From the NCBI GenBank assembly GCA_027257055.1, contig JAPVLO010000133.1:2790001-2854000 (forward strand): a stretch of DNA of 64,000 nucleotides, read 5' to 3'. A program made the position numbers and the translations under genes. The stretch is from Cephalopachus bancanus (lineage: Eukaryota > Chordata > Mammalia > Primates > Tarsiidae). The notes under the pieces are model-generated. The model saw nothing but the letters and a program-made list of their open reading frames with translations. It had not been told where the DNA came from and searched no databases. Positions 47,441-60,225 of the stretch are shown here, piece after piece (position 1 is the stretch's first letter; every line of letters begins with the position of its first letter).

Positions 47441-47641
47441 CAACGTCCTCACGTAATATCATCAATAGGTTCTTGGAAACTGAGACTTTAAAAGCAAAAT
47501 GACATACCATATGCTGTAGGAACTTAATTCTCGTTTCTCTAAATTAGGCTATGGTAAAATTGGACTCATTACATAGTAGTCATTTCCCTTAAAGACGTGG
47601 TTTCTGAGAACCCAATGAAGACATTACGTGAGGACTTACTG
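47441..47641. mobile_element. Tigger-type MITE
   Basis: Terminal inverted repeats: left 'cgtcctcacgtaatatcatc', right on the minus strand 'agtcctcacgtaatgtcttc'. The interior 'ataggttcttggaaactgag' and 'ggctatggtaaaattggac' fit a known Tigger-derived non-autonomous family. Length about 200 bases. Confidence 0.85.
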
Positions 47642-48228
47642 TAGATCTCTGGTTCTCATTTTAAAATTCTACCTACTCATACAAGTGATTTTTAACTGTG
47701 ATCCAAAACTCCCTAGTGAAGCTATTAATACTTGCAATATGACTCTGTGGATTTTTATCTATATATGTAAATTATAAAATTACTGATAATCATTTGTCAC
47801 TCATGCCACAACAAAAGCAGATTCTTCTTTGGGTTTCATTATACAAAGTTTGTGGTGGGATTTTGCTGGGGTCATTTCTGTTATTAGCACCATGTAATGA
47901 ACAAAAACTTCAAAGTTTTCAAGGTAGCATACAAAAATAAAATTAAAACTCTCTGTATTTTAAAGACACAGGAAAGGCTCTTTCATTTGGGTGATTTACC
48001 TACATTTTTATATTTTACTTCTGTCTCCTCTCTCTTCATTCCTACCCCTTCTTTGCTGTTACCTGCATTCTTATTCCTCTGCTACAAACCTCTCTAACTT
48101 TTTGAGAGTTTGTCTAATGAATAACACTTGGACTTTTAAGCCTTCTGCTTATCCCTGAGAACAGCTGATCACACACGCTTCAATAGCTAAGTGGTTAATC
48201 TATCATACTTAAAAATTCAAGTGGAAAA
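47642..48228. other. Unique non-coding sequence
   Basis: No recognisable feature. Confidence 0.5.
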
Positions 48229-48666
48229 ATCTGTATTAGTTTCCTCAGGCTGGTGTAAGAAAATACCACAAACTAGGTGACTTAAAACAACATAAATTTA
48301 TTCTCTCACAGTTCTAGAAGTTCAAAATCAAAGTTTCAGCAAAGCCATGATTCCTCTGAGACTCTGGACAGAATATATCCTTCCCTCTTCCGAGTTTCTA
48401 GCAATCACCACCAATTCTTGGCATTCCTTGGCTTGCAGCTGCAACCCTTCCATCTGTGCTTCTGTCACCACATGGCATTCTCCCTATGTCTGATTGTGTC
48501 TCTTCTCTCAGCAGGAACACAGTCATATTGACCACCCCACTCCAGTATGACCTCCTCTTAATCGACAACTGCAATGATCCTATTTCCAAATAAGGTCCTA
48601 TTCCCAGGTGGCAGGGGTTAGGCCCTCAACATTTATTTTGGGGGAACACAATTCAATGCATAGCAG
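48229..48666 (+). mobile_element. Common ancient mammalian repeat, family uncertain
   Basis: 'gtattagtttcctcaggctg', 'ccacaaactaggtgacttaa', 'cattccttggcttgcagctg', 'cctatttccaaataaggtcc', 'ttttgggggaacacaattca' form a very widespread old repeat. I cannot say securely which family it is. Confidence 0.8.
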
Positions 48667-51600
48667 TATTCCATAAAGGCACAGCCAACACAACAACTGT
48701 AACAAAACAAAGGGGTCTAGCACAATATTCCCATAGTGGAGTGTGAAAACCATCACAACTGAGTATACAAGATATTCCAAGTATTTGCAGGAAGACTTAA
48801 TGATTAGTTGAGAAAGAAGAGAGTCAAGGTTATTTGCCAGAGCTGAACTGAGTTCTCTTCTTAGGTCGTTCTCCTAAGATAAGTTGCAGAATCTGTTGCA
48901 TTAATAACCAAGGGCAAAATGTGGTCTGTAGTAATTATACTGATAACATGATCAACTAATGAAGTTCATTAGTCTAGTTGATGGAAACAGAAATTTATTG
49001 ACTTTTTTATTTGCCAGTAGTTAATGAGTACTGTATAGAGTGACACCATCCAGGCAAAGTATGAAGCAAAATGCATTCTTTTAGCATCTCATCAGTCTTA
49101 ATTAAATTGTGCTTTTAACTCATTTAAGCTGAAATCATCCACAGCATGTGAAATTTAAACACCTATTTAAGAAATAATACATATAAGTACTGTATTAATT
49201 ATGGATAGGCCGATTATTGTTACTGAATTTAAAATGGTCCAATATGATTTTGCACTGTTCAAGTTCAAACTGCTTTGAGTTAATTTTATTAATTTTACTA
49301 TATATTTAAACTATATTAGACCCAGGACAAACCAGAATCAAAATCTCAAAATTACTCCATAAAATATATCCTCAGATTAGCAAATTAAGAATATGTTATA
49401 TTCACAAAGCACCAGAAAATATGTAATCAACAAACTTAGTACTTTTCAAGGTAGAAAAATACATTTATAAAAAAAAAATAAAGTTTTTTTTCATTATCCC
49501 AAAAAAGCAATATGTTCTCATCATTCAATCACAGCTTCCTACCAACTCCAGGCCCTTGTAGGTTCTTCCAATAGTGCCATCACTATCACTTCTTGATTTA
49601 CAAATATTATTTTATATATGTATTCACTAATCTAGTAGCATATACACTTAGATTTGAACCAAGGGCCCTGTATAAATATTTCAAATTTACAATAGAGCAG
49701 AGCCAATTCATTTTACAAGCTTTTGAAAAGGCAGAGTAAGAGAGCAGCAGCCTGTATCTTTGCCCAGTACAAAAAAATAAAAGAAGAAGAAGGTCAAAAG
49801 CCATGCCTGAGCTTCCAATGCCTGGCAGGAATTTTATGCGGTGCTTGTTCCAGATTGTTTTCTTGATCCCCATTATGTGGTTAGCTCAGCAGAGGAAAGA
49901 GACAGTTTAAAAAATGTCACAGTGGGAAGTACTTTAATATTGAGTGGTAAATCCCCAGAGGCAAATGCAAAATATATCCACATTGTTAACAGTGCCTTTG
50001 AAGCCGGCACAAGACTGTTAAAACAAGTGACTTGGATTTCTTTCCTTTGGTTGAAGTTGTTTATGGTTTGGGGTTGCTTGGGGTGTAGAAAAGGAGAAGT
50101 GTTTTCCATAAAACACAATTACGTTTGTATTCTTCAGTACTCTATATTGTACCTATAAAAATCTTCCCTATCACCGTCTATTCATATTTCCTAAATGTAA
50201 TCAATTATACAGAGAATGAACAATGATGTTAAATTGAATACTGAATACCTCCAAAGGTCAACCTGTTTGTTGTACCATGTTTAATAGCATCGTCACAGGT
50301 CATTGCTACCCCACCCCTCACTTAAAATCACCAAGAACTATTTTTACATAGGAGACACCAGAAGAATTATGAATATTCAAATGTGATCTAATTAATTTTC
50401 TAGAATGACAGATTCTCTCTTTCAAGGAAAAAAACTGTTTACCTCATTTTTTTCACTGTATTAAAGAAAATAACAAAGATATTCCAAACTATAGGTTCTG
50501 GAGATTAAAATCAAGAACAGTGCTTTTATAAAGCTGGAAATAGAAATATTAAGATGTTCTAAAACTTCCACACAACCCCTTCTCATGTCTTTTGATGCTT
50601 TATCTTCCTAATCTCATTTGATTTTTATTGTCCCTACTCTAAAAGATTTGACTTATCTATTTTCAAAAGTGCTTAGGTTTTCGGTATCCATTGCAACTTC
50701 TTTGTAGGCAAAATTGATATTTTGATCTCTGGCGTTGAACATCTGCAAACTAAATTTATATGCATGATAATGACACACAGTCATAAAGGATGTGAAATAA
50801 TCTGTCTGTGTTGCAACAGATGTCAATTTTTGTTGCTTGTTATTACTAAAAGGGGAAATGGAAGACCTCTCTGTGACAAGCAATGTTGCTTCTAATCTCT
50901 AGCAATAAATGTACCTAGAATATGTGCAGAAGTGGCACTCAGCCTGAATATCCATCACTGTTTTGATTGTTTGAAATGCATCTGGTCCCTTTGAGTATAT
51001 TTACTGTGATTACCCAGTTCAAGCCTTTTACACTATTGTATGTGTCGTCAAATGACAGTAATGAAAATAACTGCAACCATTATTATAGGTTTTAGGACTT
51101 TGCCATCTGTTGAGTATTAGCCTTTGCCATTCCCCAACTGGCATTCCAGGGAGCCAAAATTACACAGCAGCTACCCCACAAGACTGAATTTTTATATCAC
51201 CTTTCATTCTCCACACACCAAAGTTAAGGCCTTGCTCAAACAGTCCTATTAGAAATCTATCACTCTGCATGAACTCGCTTGATGTTATAGGTGTTATCTC
51301 AAATCTTAAAGTACAAATACAAAGCTTTAGAAATAAATATGGTATATGGTACACACTCCAAGAATTAGCTATGATATACAATGTTGTGATATTTAAGAAT
51401 CAATCTAAAATTATTGAAAAATAAGCATATGAGTCTTTCCATGTAATAGAAATTATTTGAAAGTACCCTATACTTATTTTTTTTTAATACAATGAGTAAA
51501 TAGTGTCAGGCTTTATTTGAGGATACAGACTTCTTCTAGTTAATCAGAATGTCAGCATTTGACCAACTACAAATTTGTAAGGAATTTGTACTCACAAATC

Positions 51601-51964
51601 CAAAAACTGATATTTTCTTATGGTATTGCCAGCAGTAGTCTATTATCTTATCAGTACTCAACTGTAACACTTTGCTTAAGAAAAGAATTCTATATAAATT
51701 TCAAATCACAAATAAAGTATACATGTTATATAATAAAAGATTATAAATTCTAAAATGCAATGAGAAATATAACCCAAACTTTGACTAAAAATTATATTTT
51801 CTGATATTGTTTGTTTCAAAGCCCCTTTTGTGTAAGTCAATTTTAACCAAAAATATGGCGAGAGAAAAGCAATTTACTGTGTCAAGACAAAAGGAAATCA
51901 TATAGTAAGAAACCAGAAACAGTGCAACTAAAGAGAAAATGCAGGTAAAACCAACTTATCACAT
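48667..51964. other. Unique non-coding sequence
   Basis: About 3.3 kb, no repeat or gene recognised. A 105-codon frame at 49841-50158 (+) is overlapped by an 81-codon antisense frame. No splice context or protein family supports either. Confidence 0.5.
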
Positions 51965-52080
51965 TTTATCATTGAAACACCTTTACTCTATTTGTACCCC
52001 TCAAAGAGTCCAGTTCAGCACTGAGTATATTGTAAGTACTCAAGAAATACTTGTAGAAGATGACTGGAACTTAAAGGATG
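51965..52080 (+). mobile_element. L2/MIR 3'-end relic
   Basis: 'cagttcagcactgagtatat' and 'gtaagtactcaagaaatact' correspond to the common L2/MIR 3' end. Confidence 0.5.
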
Positions 52081-53189
52081 AGGCTGTGTTGGAAATGGTT
52101 GTAGAGAATCAACAGACATTTTTTAAAATGGTGTTTCATATAACAATTGAATCTAAATCACTTCTTATCATATAAGATTCAGAATTTATTAGGTAGCACA
52201 TGATCCTGACTTAGAAAATGTCACCAACATTGAAGGCACCTACCAAGTCAGTCTTTGGAAGAAGGGACAAAATCACTCATAATTTCTCAATTTTTTTCTC
52301 AATTCCACACATTGTTGATAATACAACAAAGCTTATAATGTATCTTCATCACATTTGTCCCATGAAAGAGCAATGATTTGGGACATTCATATTAAAGAAT
52401 AAAAAATTACAAATTTCAACAAAAATTTTGATATCTTTTAACAGAACTGAAGACTAACTCTCTTATGTTCAGTTAGTTTGCAAGTAACTAAATGGAAAAA
52501 GAATGATAAATAAGCAAAAAATGTAACTGGAACTTTTTTCAAATTAAAGGAAAACCCCAACAAATAAAGGGAGACTGAGGAGATTACACAGTGTGATAGA
52601 AAGAAATATCCTCTTTCCTATTGGGATCCTAGAAAGAGTAAGATAAATATTTACTTTTTCAACATTACTTAGAGAGCAACCAAAAAAGCAAACTCATGCT
52701 CTAACTAAAAGTAGACTTAGAAAAATAATTCTAACCTTAATAGGTAAAAGCTGGAAAAGTGCCATGAATTGTGAGATGAAAACAAATGATAATGATGACC
52801 AATAAAACCCAATATGGTGAAGGCCAACGTGAGTGGTCTCCTTATGTAAGTGGGTGGTACTCTGCCTGTAAAGCAGCTGATGACACAATTATTGATCCAA
52901 TCTTAATGACGGTGTGTCCAGCTGGACAATAAAACAAAAATAGTAAGAGCAATAATGTTTCAAAAGGTTATAGTGGTTATTGAGGTCATTAAGAATACCT
53001 TGTAATACATACTGCTGCCTGGAATAACATTTACTTACTGTCTTCCTACACAAAATGTTTTATGTGACTGAAGAGCTTTCTAAATAATTAGTTTACTTCT
53101 TTTGAAAATGTTCCAAAGAATTTAAACAAAGTGGAGCCCTTTGGCATTTGACCCATGCATGCTCTTTCTTATAGTCAATAACAATTCAT
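52081..53189. other. Unique non-coding sequence
   Basis: Nothing recognised. Confidence 0.5.
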
Positions 53190-53834
53190 TTTAACCAATA
53201 TCTCTTAGGCATGACTATATTCTAGGTACCATGCTAAGAGCTGCAAAAGACACAAGAGTAAATGAAACTCTACTATTTTTGAGTCTGCGCTGTTACATCC
53301 TCAACCAACAGGAACATGGTATTGGAGCTATTATGGTATTAGACCCTGTCTTTATATAGATGATAGCAGAGTGGAGAAACTGACATTAGATAAGTCTTCA
53401 CAACAGATTTTGAGCATGATAACCCTCTCTCTCCAGACATTAAATCTAGTGGAGAAAACAGGTATCCAAGCCAGAGCTAAGGTAAGGCTGACTGCGAGAT
53501 ATGCTTAAGAGATGGAAAAGAGTTGGGCAACAGTAAACCAAGACATCAACTCTAACTGAGAACATTCTGAAGGATGGAGGGTTTGAATAGGCTTAGCCAG
53601 ATGGATAATGATGGGGGAAGGGTCTTGAGACAAAGGATCCAGTACCAAAAGCAGCACCCCTTCAAATGTCAGAGACCAGAGTATGAGTCAGAGATTTAAG
53701 AAGGTCAGACAACCATGAGGAGTCTCAAAAACTGGGTCAAGGAGTCTGAGTTTATTCTATAGACAAGGGAAATTAAGCAAAGATTTTTGAGTCAAAGAAT
53801 AATGTGATAGAATCTCTGACATAGAAAGAAAATT
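53190..53834 (+). mobile_element. Ancient mammalian interspersed repeat
   Basis: 'tattctaggtaccatgctaa', then 'gaatggataatgatg'-like purine-rich text, 'gtcaaggagtctgagtttat', 'gagtcaaagaataatgtg'. Same order as the copy at 39341-39965. Confidence 0.5.
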
Positions 53835-54050
53835 TTGGAACACATTTGTGAACCATTTACAAAATCATTTTAAATACATAGTGAAAGAAAAAAAAGAACA
53901 TATAGGTCCATAATATTAACAAAAGTGAAATTTTTGAGTAGCAGGTAATTTCTTTTACCTATTGGTATTTTCTAAATGTTTTACCATGAACATGACTGGT
54001 GCTTGTATTTTTTTAAAGCAAGTTGTATACTTTTCTGATATTCTATCTCC
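53835..54050 (+). mobile_element. L1 (L1M type) 3'-end relic
   Basis: 'ttgagtagcaggtaatttct', 'tattggtattttctaaatg' and 'taccatgaacatgactgg' match the terminal part of L1ME-type 3' UTRs. Confidence 0.6.
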
Positions 54051-54950
54051 ATCAATAGTAAATATCCTATTTATTATTGCTATTACATATGTATGAGATT
54101 GGAGGCAAAAATAATTCTAAAGCCATAAATGTATTTAACTTTCAGTATTGATTAAACTAAAATGTGGCCATTGGTCTTTGGTCAGGACTTTTACTGAAAT
54201 TGATTTAAAGCCAAATATTTCCAGCAGCCGGCAGATGATGGCACTTTCCCGAATATCCTGCAGTCTGGTCCTAGAATAGCACTGTGACTCTTTGAGTTAC
54301 AGGAAAAAGAGCTAGTTGGATCACGAATCTGGGAAGTAAAGGGGTTTCTCATCACAGAGAAGCTAGGCACTAAATAATTACAAGGGCACCCTGACTTCCT
54401 GTGTCTCAGGGAATCAAGTCCTGACACGATCTATTCCAGAGTGAGTATACGTCTCCTTCATGGGCCTATCCCTGTTTTTAGTAAAAGGCAATCCAAGCAT
54501 AACATTGGTGAGGACGAGGATCAGCATTATTTACCTCTCATGGAGTAATATTGTTTGCTCTCCATGTGGGGAACAAAAGGAAAGTGGGGAAAGGACAACC
54601 TGGGAGTCATCACCCGGAAGAATGGCACCATGCTAATAGAACACTGAGAACTTGGGTAACCAGAATCGCTGGACATACCAATTTGGAGGTGGTGTCAAGT
54701 TTTAGTTCTTTATCCTTGGTGCACTGAGAAGTGATTTCAGAGCAAAACGAATTCTTTTTCACTTCCTCGTAGTCTGTTTCCCCAATGACCTAACAATATA
54801 GTAAATTAAAATTCATAAACTAAAAAAAAGTTTGAATACCTTTTTAAATGGAATTATGAAAATGAACCACCCAGAAAAGAGGAATGATAGCAATGAACTG
54901 CACAAGTTTCAGGAAGGAAGAATTTATGATCATCACACAGGAAAAATATA
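54051..54950. other. Unique non-coding sequence
   Basis: No recognised repeat. The 54190-54460 part is less AT-rich. Frames of 78-89 codons are unsupported. Confidence 0.5.
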
Positions 54951-55552
54951 TACAAAGGGGGACCCAAAAAAAATGAATTTATTTATTAAAAATTGTATAT
55001 TTATTATTACATATTTAAACTTCAGGCACCTTCAAAACCCCCTCCGTTTGATGCAACACACCTACCAAAAGCCTTTTTTGACTGCTCAAAACAGTTTTTG
55101 AACTCATCAATTTTGATGCCTTCTAGTGCTTCTGCTGTTTTTTGCTTCATCCTCTTTCACATCAGCAAAACATTTACCTTTGAGGACTTTGCTTCATCCA
55201 GGGAAACAAAAAACAAGTCACTCAGGGTGAGATCAGGTGAATAGGGAGGGTGGGACACAGTGGTCATGTCATTTTTGGTAAAAAAAAAAAAAAAAAAAAA
55301 CAACTGCTGAACACAGTGGGCTGTGGGCAGTTGCACTCATAAATTACCCGTCATGAAATGGGCAAACATGTTGAAAGAATTTCCCAAAAAAATTCACTGA
55401 AGACTAACACAGCATTTCACAACAATGCTAGTTGGTACACTGATGCCAATGGGTTTCCAGAACACTAACCTAGTAGGGGAAGCCTGTAAAACAAGGGACT
55501 CACCCTTCAAAAATAATTCTGCCATTTTTTGCTGGGGGGGGTCCCCCTTGTA
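54951..55552 (-). mobile_element. mariner-type DNA transposon, internally deleted
   Basis: About 600 bases with inverted ends: left 'tacaaagggggaccc', right on the minus strand 'tacaagggggacccc'. TA at both edges. Read on the minus strand it follows the same order as the 10417-10968 copy, including the YSPDL block and the VLKGKCFA block. A 21-base A run at 55280-55300 is peculiar to this copy. Confidence 0.9.
54990..55252 (-). pseudogene. mariner transposase C-terminal relic
   Basis: On the minus strand the region encodes PYSPDLTLSD, keeping the aspartate (55232-55234) that is lost in the other copy, then VLKGKCFADVKE in another frame, and later FKNCFEQ. At least one frameshift separates the blocks. 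The N-terminal DNA-binding region and most of the catalytic core are missing, so it is inactive. Confidence 0.75.
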
Positions 55553-55554
55553 TT

Positions 55555-55883
55555 GTTATACCTTGGTATCCAAGGGAAATTGGTTCCAGAATCCCCCTCA
55601 GATACCAAATTTGTGAGTGTTCAAGTCCCTGATATAAAATGACATCGAATTTGCATATAATCTATCCATATCCTCCTGTATACTTTAAATCATCTCTATA
55701 TCACTTATAATACATAATACAATAAACGCTACGTAAATAGTTGTACTATATTGTGTAGAGAATAATGACAAGTAAAAATGTCTATACATGTTCAGTATAC
55801 ATGCAAATTTTTTGAAATATTATTCGTCTGAGTTTGGTTGAATCCATAGATTCAGAAGCCACAGATACAGAGGATACATACTT
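55555..55883 (+). mobile_element. Tigger-type MITE abutting the mariner
   Basis: 'ccttggtatccaagggaaat', 'ttggttccagaatcccc', 'caagtccctgatataaaatg', 'tttgcatataatctatcc', 'cgctacgtaaatagttg' follow a common Tigger-like family in order. The end near 'cacagatacagaggatac' is the partner of the start. Its first few bases appear lost or merged with the mariner end. Confidence 0.8.
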
Positions 55884-57324
55884 TTCTTTTATAAACAAAA
55901 TATTTGCATTTGTATAGAGTCTCCTGAGGAGAACAAAGTAATCCATTTATATTAGGCAAAAAATTTAAACATTCTTGTCAAACCAAAGATCAAACATAAA
56001 TAGTAGGGAAGAGAGAAATCTCAATAAAGGAAAGTGTCTTAACGTTCAAGACTTAGGACTGGTTGATCATACAACGTATTCTATACATCTGCTCTGAACT
56101 ATTATGCCTGATCTCCCCAACCTATCCTGGGTAGGTAGGGCCTAGAAGCTGTGGCAGGTTCAGACAGCAGAATCTGCAAACCAGATCTGACTAGAATAAT
56201 AGGCCTTTCACAGCTGTGATGCATAGAAGTACTTCAAGTAAATGATCCAGATATGCAAGCTGATGCTTGGTAACCAAGGCTAGATAGAACAGAAACAAGA
56301 TCCATCACCATGAGAAGGCAAGGAATGTGGGCTGAAGCATAAAGAAGAAATAAACTGAGCCTTGCAAAAATTCCTGACCTGGATTTCAGGTTTCCATATT
56401 AGCTTTTTTCATGGTTCCTCTCAATCACTGGCATTGATTTCCCGGGACTCATTAAAAAAGTCAACACAGGAAAAAAACAGACACAGGCCTTGGAATCAGC
56501 ATATATCCAATGCCTTGCAATAAACCTTTTTTCAATAATTATATACTGAATAAGTAAATGAATGAATCCAACTTCTCATTTGAAGGCTAAGATCATATAC
56601 ATCCATATTTTCTTAGAAATGAATGTGTGGATAATGGAAAACACCCCCCCACAACCACCATTGCTATCTCCTGCCCTTGAACTACTAACATTGTCCTCAC
56701 ATATTTCTTGCTCCTCCAGTCTCACGTCTTTTTATTTCTTAATCTCTTCCTTCAAAATTAAACTATTCTAGTAGGTGCTTAATTATCATAATATGACTAA
56801 AACATACATAAATAATCACTAAAGCTGAAAATTCTACTTGCTAATAAACTCTCACCAACAATCTCTCCACCTCCAAAAAAAAACTAGGTATGAACAAGTT
56901 TGGTTAAATTGCACTCTGTAAGCACTGCTTACTGGGTCCACTCACACCAGCCTTCAGTCCTAGTAGAGAAAACCAGGTCTTGATAGCGTACTATATAGTA
57001 GAGATGAAAGTGATTGAGCTCTGTGCTTGACGAGCAGGTGACAGACAGACGAACTCCTCAATGGCAGAAAGACAATAGGGACAGATTTATGCTTGATGAA
57101 TAGGTGATCCCAAATTAGAGTGCAGAAAAACATGAAATGACAAGACACAACGAAGCTTGGGGGTTATAAAGTTCACTGTGGTAGTGCTATGGAGCATGAG
57201 ACAAAAACAGGGATGGAGGAGGAGTGCAAGATTAGGAAACAGAAGGATTCTGATGGCCAGGACAAAGGTTGCAGCAGGGAATGGCTAGGAAGACAAAATC
57301 ATAGCGTGATGATATTTTTGAGTG
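55884..57324. other. Unique non-coding sequence
   Basis: Nothing recognised; a C-run sits at 56644-56650. Confidence 0.5.
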
Positions 57325-57655
57325 TTTGTGGCATTCCCTCCACCTGGACAACTGATTGATCTCATACTACCTGTGAAAATCCTTCTCACTCTCGGGGTTC
57401 AGCTTAAATATTTTCTCCTCCATGAAGTCAGCTCCCTGGGCACTGTTTTTCATCCGTTCTCCCACAGACTTCTCCTTGCTCCTCTTAACCACACGGGTCA
57501 TTCTGCCTTGTGTTGATGTTAACTATTTACATGTCTACTGTTTCCATTATACCATCAGCTTCTTAAAAGAGGATCCTTGACTGATTCACCCAGTTGTAAC
57601 CCTTCTCCCCAGAACACCTAACACAGTGCCTTGCAGATAATAGTTTGGAAGAACA
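57325..57655 (+). mobile_element. L2 LINE 3'-end relic
   Basis: 'tggcattccctccacctgga', 'gttcagcttaaatattttct', 'cctccatgaagtcagctcc', 'acacctaacacagtgccttg' are L2 landmarks in order. Confidence 0.85.
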
Positions 57656-59544
57656 AATGGAGAAACTGAACTATCTCAAAGAGACATTTTGTTGATTTTA
57701 CTTTGCTATAAACATAACCAAATTCCAGCACCGAAAGCAGGCATCAAACGATGAGAAGCAATTGGACTAACTTCAGAGAATCCATACAAGGCTAGAGAGG
57801 AAAAATGAGGAACTAAAACATGAGATATTTCTAGGAACACACTGACATTTGTTTCTTTATAGAGATATTTATCTGTGCATCTCCCTGAAAATCTTAACAT
57901 TAGTAACAGATCCAAGGACATTTTATTTGTAAACTGCAAACAGATAAATACTGACATTGTATAAACATACTTGTGATTCACTGCAAAAAAAAAAAAGTGT
58001 TTTTTTTCCCTCTAGTCCCACCCTCCACTCCAACATTAAAATGAAAAAATAAAACTCACCCTAATGACTCCTTAGTTAGGCATAACCAAACACAAGCACT
58101 CAGGGCTACAGAAGAGTCTAGTTGTGAGTAAGAGGAGAAGAGTGGCAAAGATAACAGTCCCTCTTCTTGGATTTTACCACCAAGGAAAGAAATTAGGTCT
58201 ATTTTCCCCCAATGTTAGCCAAAGAGAAGATTGGATGCTAAGTTAGTCATTAACAACGTATCAAGCATTTTGGATCTCATAATTGAGAATGAGTAAGACA
58301 CAAAGGGAAAGCCATCCAGAGCTACTGGCTTCCTAAGAATCCCTCAGTATTAATACCACTCCTCCTAAATCCCTTTGAGGATAGCTGCTTAGATGCTGAG
58401 AGAAAATAATTGAACAATTTCATGGTGACATTAAACAGCAGCTCATAATTGACCTCAATATGAATAGCAATAAAAATGGAGAGAATGACATATGCTCTAT
58501 GCAGTGAGCGTGGGCAGGATTCAAACCCTAATGCCTTTAACTCCATCAAGGAAGGGACACATGAGAAAACTGCTTAATAGTCATGCAAAGCCTATTTGCT
58601 TTCGACAGCAGAATTGGAGGTTTTCATATCACCTCTGCAGATCGACTACACTGAAATGATAGGACCACTCTGCTGCAAAAGAACTCTCAGATTTGCATTG
58701 ATCCAGGAATTGACCGATTTGGGAGTGCCACTTGTTTCCTAAAAGGGCATTTCAATTGGCCAAATCAAAGTGAAGTGTTGTGCAATTTTCTGTGTAATCA
58801 GCATTAACAGCTGCTAAAGAATGACTCATCTTCAGAGTAGTAAAGCATGTTGCCAAATAGAAAGGTGAGATCTGCCACCCCCTCCTCCCTGGCTCCTTCT
58901 TTCATATCCTAAACCCGACTGTAAGCAGAGCGGAAGACATTTACTCAGTTTTCTAATTCTTCTTTAGACAACTCTGAAGTCTGAATGAGCAAATGGAGAG
59001 AGGCTGTTTGGTTTTTAACACTGGCTCCTCTGAGTATCTGTCCCCATACACATTTTCACGAAAGGAAATTCTAAGCATAAAGGAAACATAAAATATCACC
59101 AAGTGACTCATCCAGCCACTGTATAACCTTGATTCAAACTCACCATCTCCCCCAAGCCTGCCCTTGTCCTTGTGTTCTCTAACATAGGTGTGCCACTATC
59201 CGCCTATATGCCCTCCCCAGAGCTGGGACTGTCTTGGTAGAATCCTATACTGGATCCTAATTGGTCTCCCAACCACCATGTCGGCCCACCATACATCTGT
59301 CCATCTGAGTAATCTAGCTAATAAATTTGACCCTTTCTCTGGACACTGTTAAGGGAGGGAGAGAGGAAGAAGGGAGGGGGACACATGGCAGCACACTGGG
59401 TACCTGGTCTACTCTCAGGGGGAAGAAGCCCACACTTCATCTGCATGCAACTTATTTATGTAGTAAATCCTCACTTGTACCACACAACTAAAGTTAAATT
59501 AAATTAAAATTAAATAATTTGATCTTTTCATGGTTGAAGTATCT
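57656..59544. other. Unique non-coding sequence
   Basis: Repeat-free apart from an A-run near 57985. Holds the motif-rich segment at 58560-58930. Confidence 0.5.
58560..58930. promoter_or_regulatory. Possible regulatory element: octamer, AP-1, E-box motifs
   Basis: Repeat-free segment with an exact POU octamer ATTTGCAT (58691-58698), an octamer-like ATGCAAAG (58582-58589), CAGCTG (58808-58813), TGACTCA (58822-58828) and a CCAAT-type 'attggccaaat' near 58755. Less AT-rich than its neighbours. Motif density only; no functional proof. Confidence 0.25.
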
Positions 59545-59975
59545 CACTCTGGCTGAAAAGACCCATCTCTCTTGATTGTTGTCAATTTATATTCTCATCT
59601 CCTGGACACTCTGCTCACTCTCACCCTGGTCAAAATTTATCATTACTACTTGTAGTGACATAAACTCATGTTGTAGTCTCAGGCCTCCTGCATTTGCTAG
59701 AATCTTTTCTAGGCTGTGAACAGTCATCTATATTTCCTGTTCTGCCCACCTGGAAAGTCTCACTTTGTCTTCAGTACTTGGCCAAGGTGTCACTGACTCT
59801 ATAAGCCTCCCCCAACCCCTCCAGCAGGATTACCCCCCAAAACAATATTAGAAGTCCTTTCTCTGCAGTATTCATGCATCTCCTCCAGACTTCTTTGGTT
59901 GCATTTATCCTACCATATTAAAATCTTGTTCCTATTCTTCCCTACTAGAAGGGGAGCTCTTCAAATGCTGTTTCT
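59545..59975 (+). mobile_element. L2 LINE 3'-end relic
   Basis: CT-rich body with 'atttcctgttctgcccacct', 'gcctcccccaacccctcc', 'ctactagaaggggagctctt', in L2 order. Runs directly into the MIR. Confidence 0.6.
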
Positions 59976-59979
59976 GAAG

Positions 59980-60225
59980 TAAAGCAGTGATTAAGAACTC
60001 AGGCTTCATAGCTCCCTGATTTCCAGTCCTGAGATCATTTCTTACCAGCTGTGTGACCTTGGGCAAGTCCCCTCTCTTAGCTGTGTCTTAATGCCCTCAA
60101 CTGTAAAATGAGGATCATAATAATATATATCTTAGAGAGCTATTGTGAGGATTAGAAAATCTGATTTCTATAAAGCTTTAGCATGATACATATTCAATGA
60201 ATGTTATTAAAGAGATTGTAAGGTC
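59980..60225 (+). mobile_element. MIR SINE
   Basis: The clearest MIR of the window: 'agtgattaagaactcaggct', 'cagctgtgtgaccttgggca', 'caactgtaaaatgaggatca', 'attgtgaggattagaaaatc', 'attcaatgaatgttatt'. Confidence 0.95.

Noticed and set aside
48229..48666. Considered as an endogenous retrovirus LTR
   Set aside because: The repeat is familiar but I cannot see TG...CA ends, a primer-binding site or gag/pol sequence, so I leave the class open. No other convincing retroviral sequence was seen in the window.
49841..50158. 105-codon frame
   Set aside because: No family recognised and an 81-codon frame lies opposite; left as chance, though a cross-species alignment would be a fair test.
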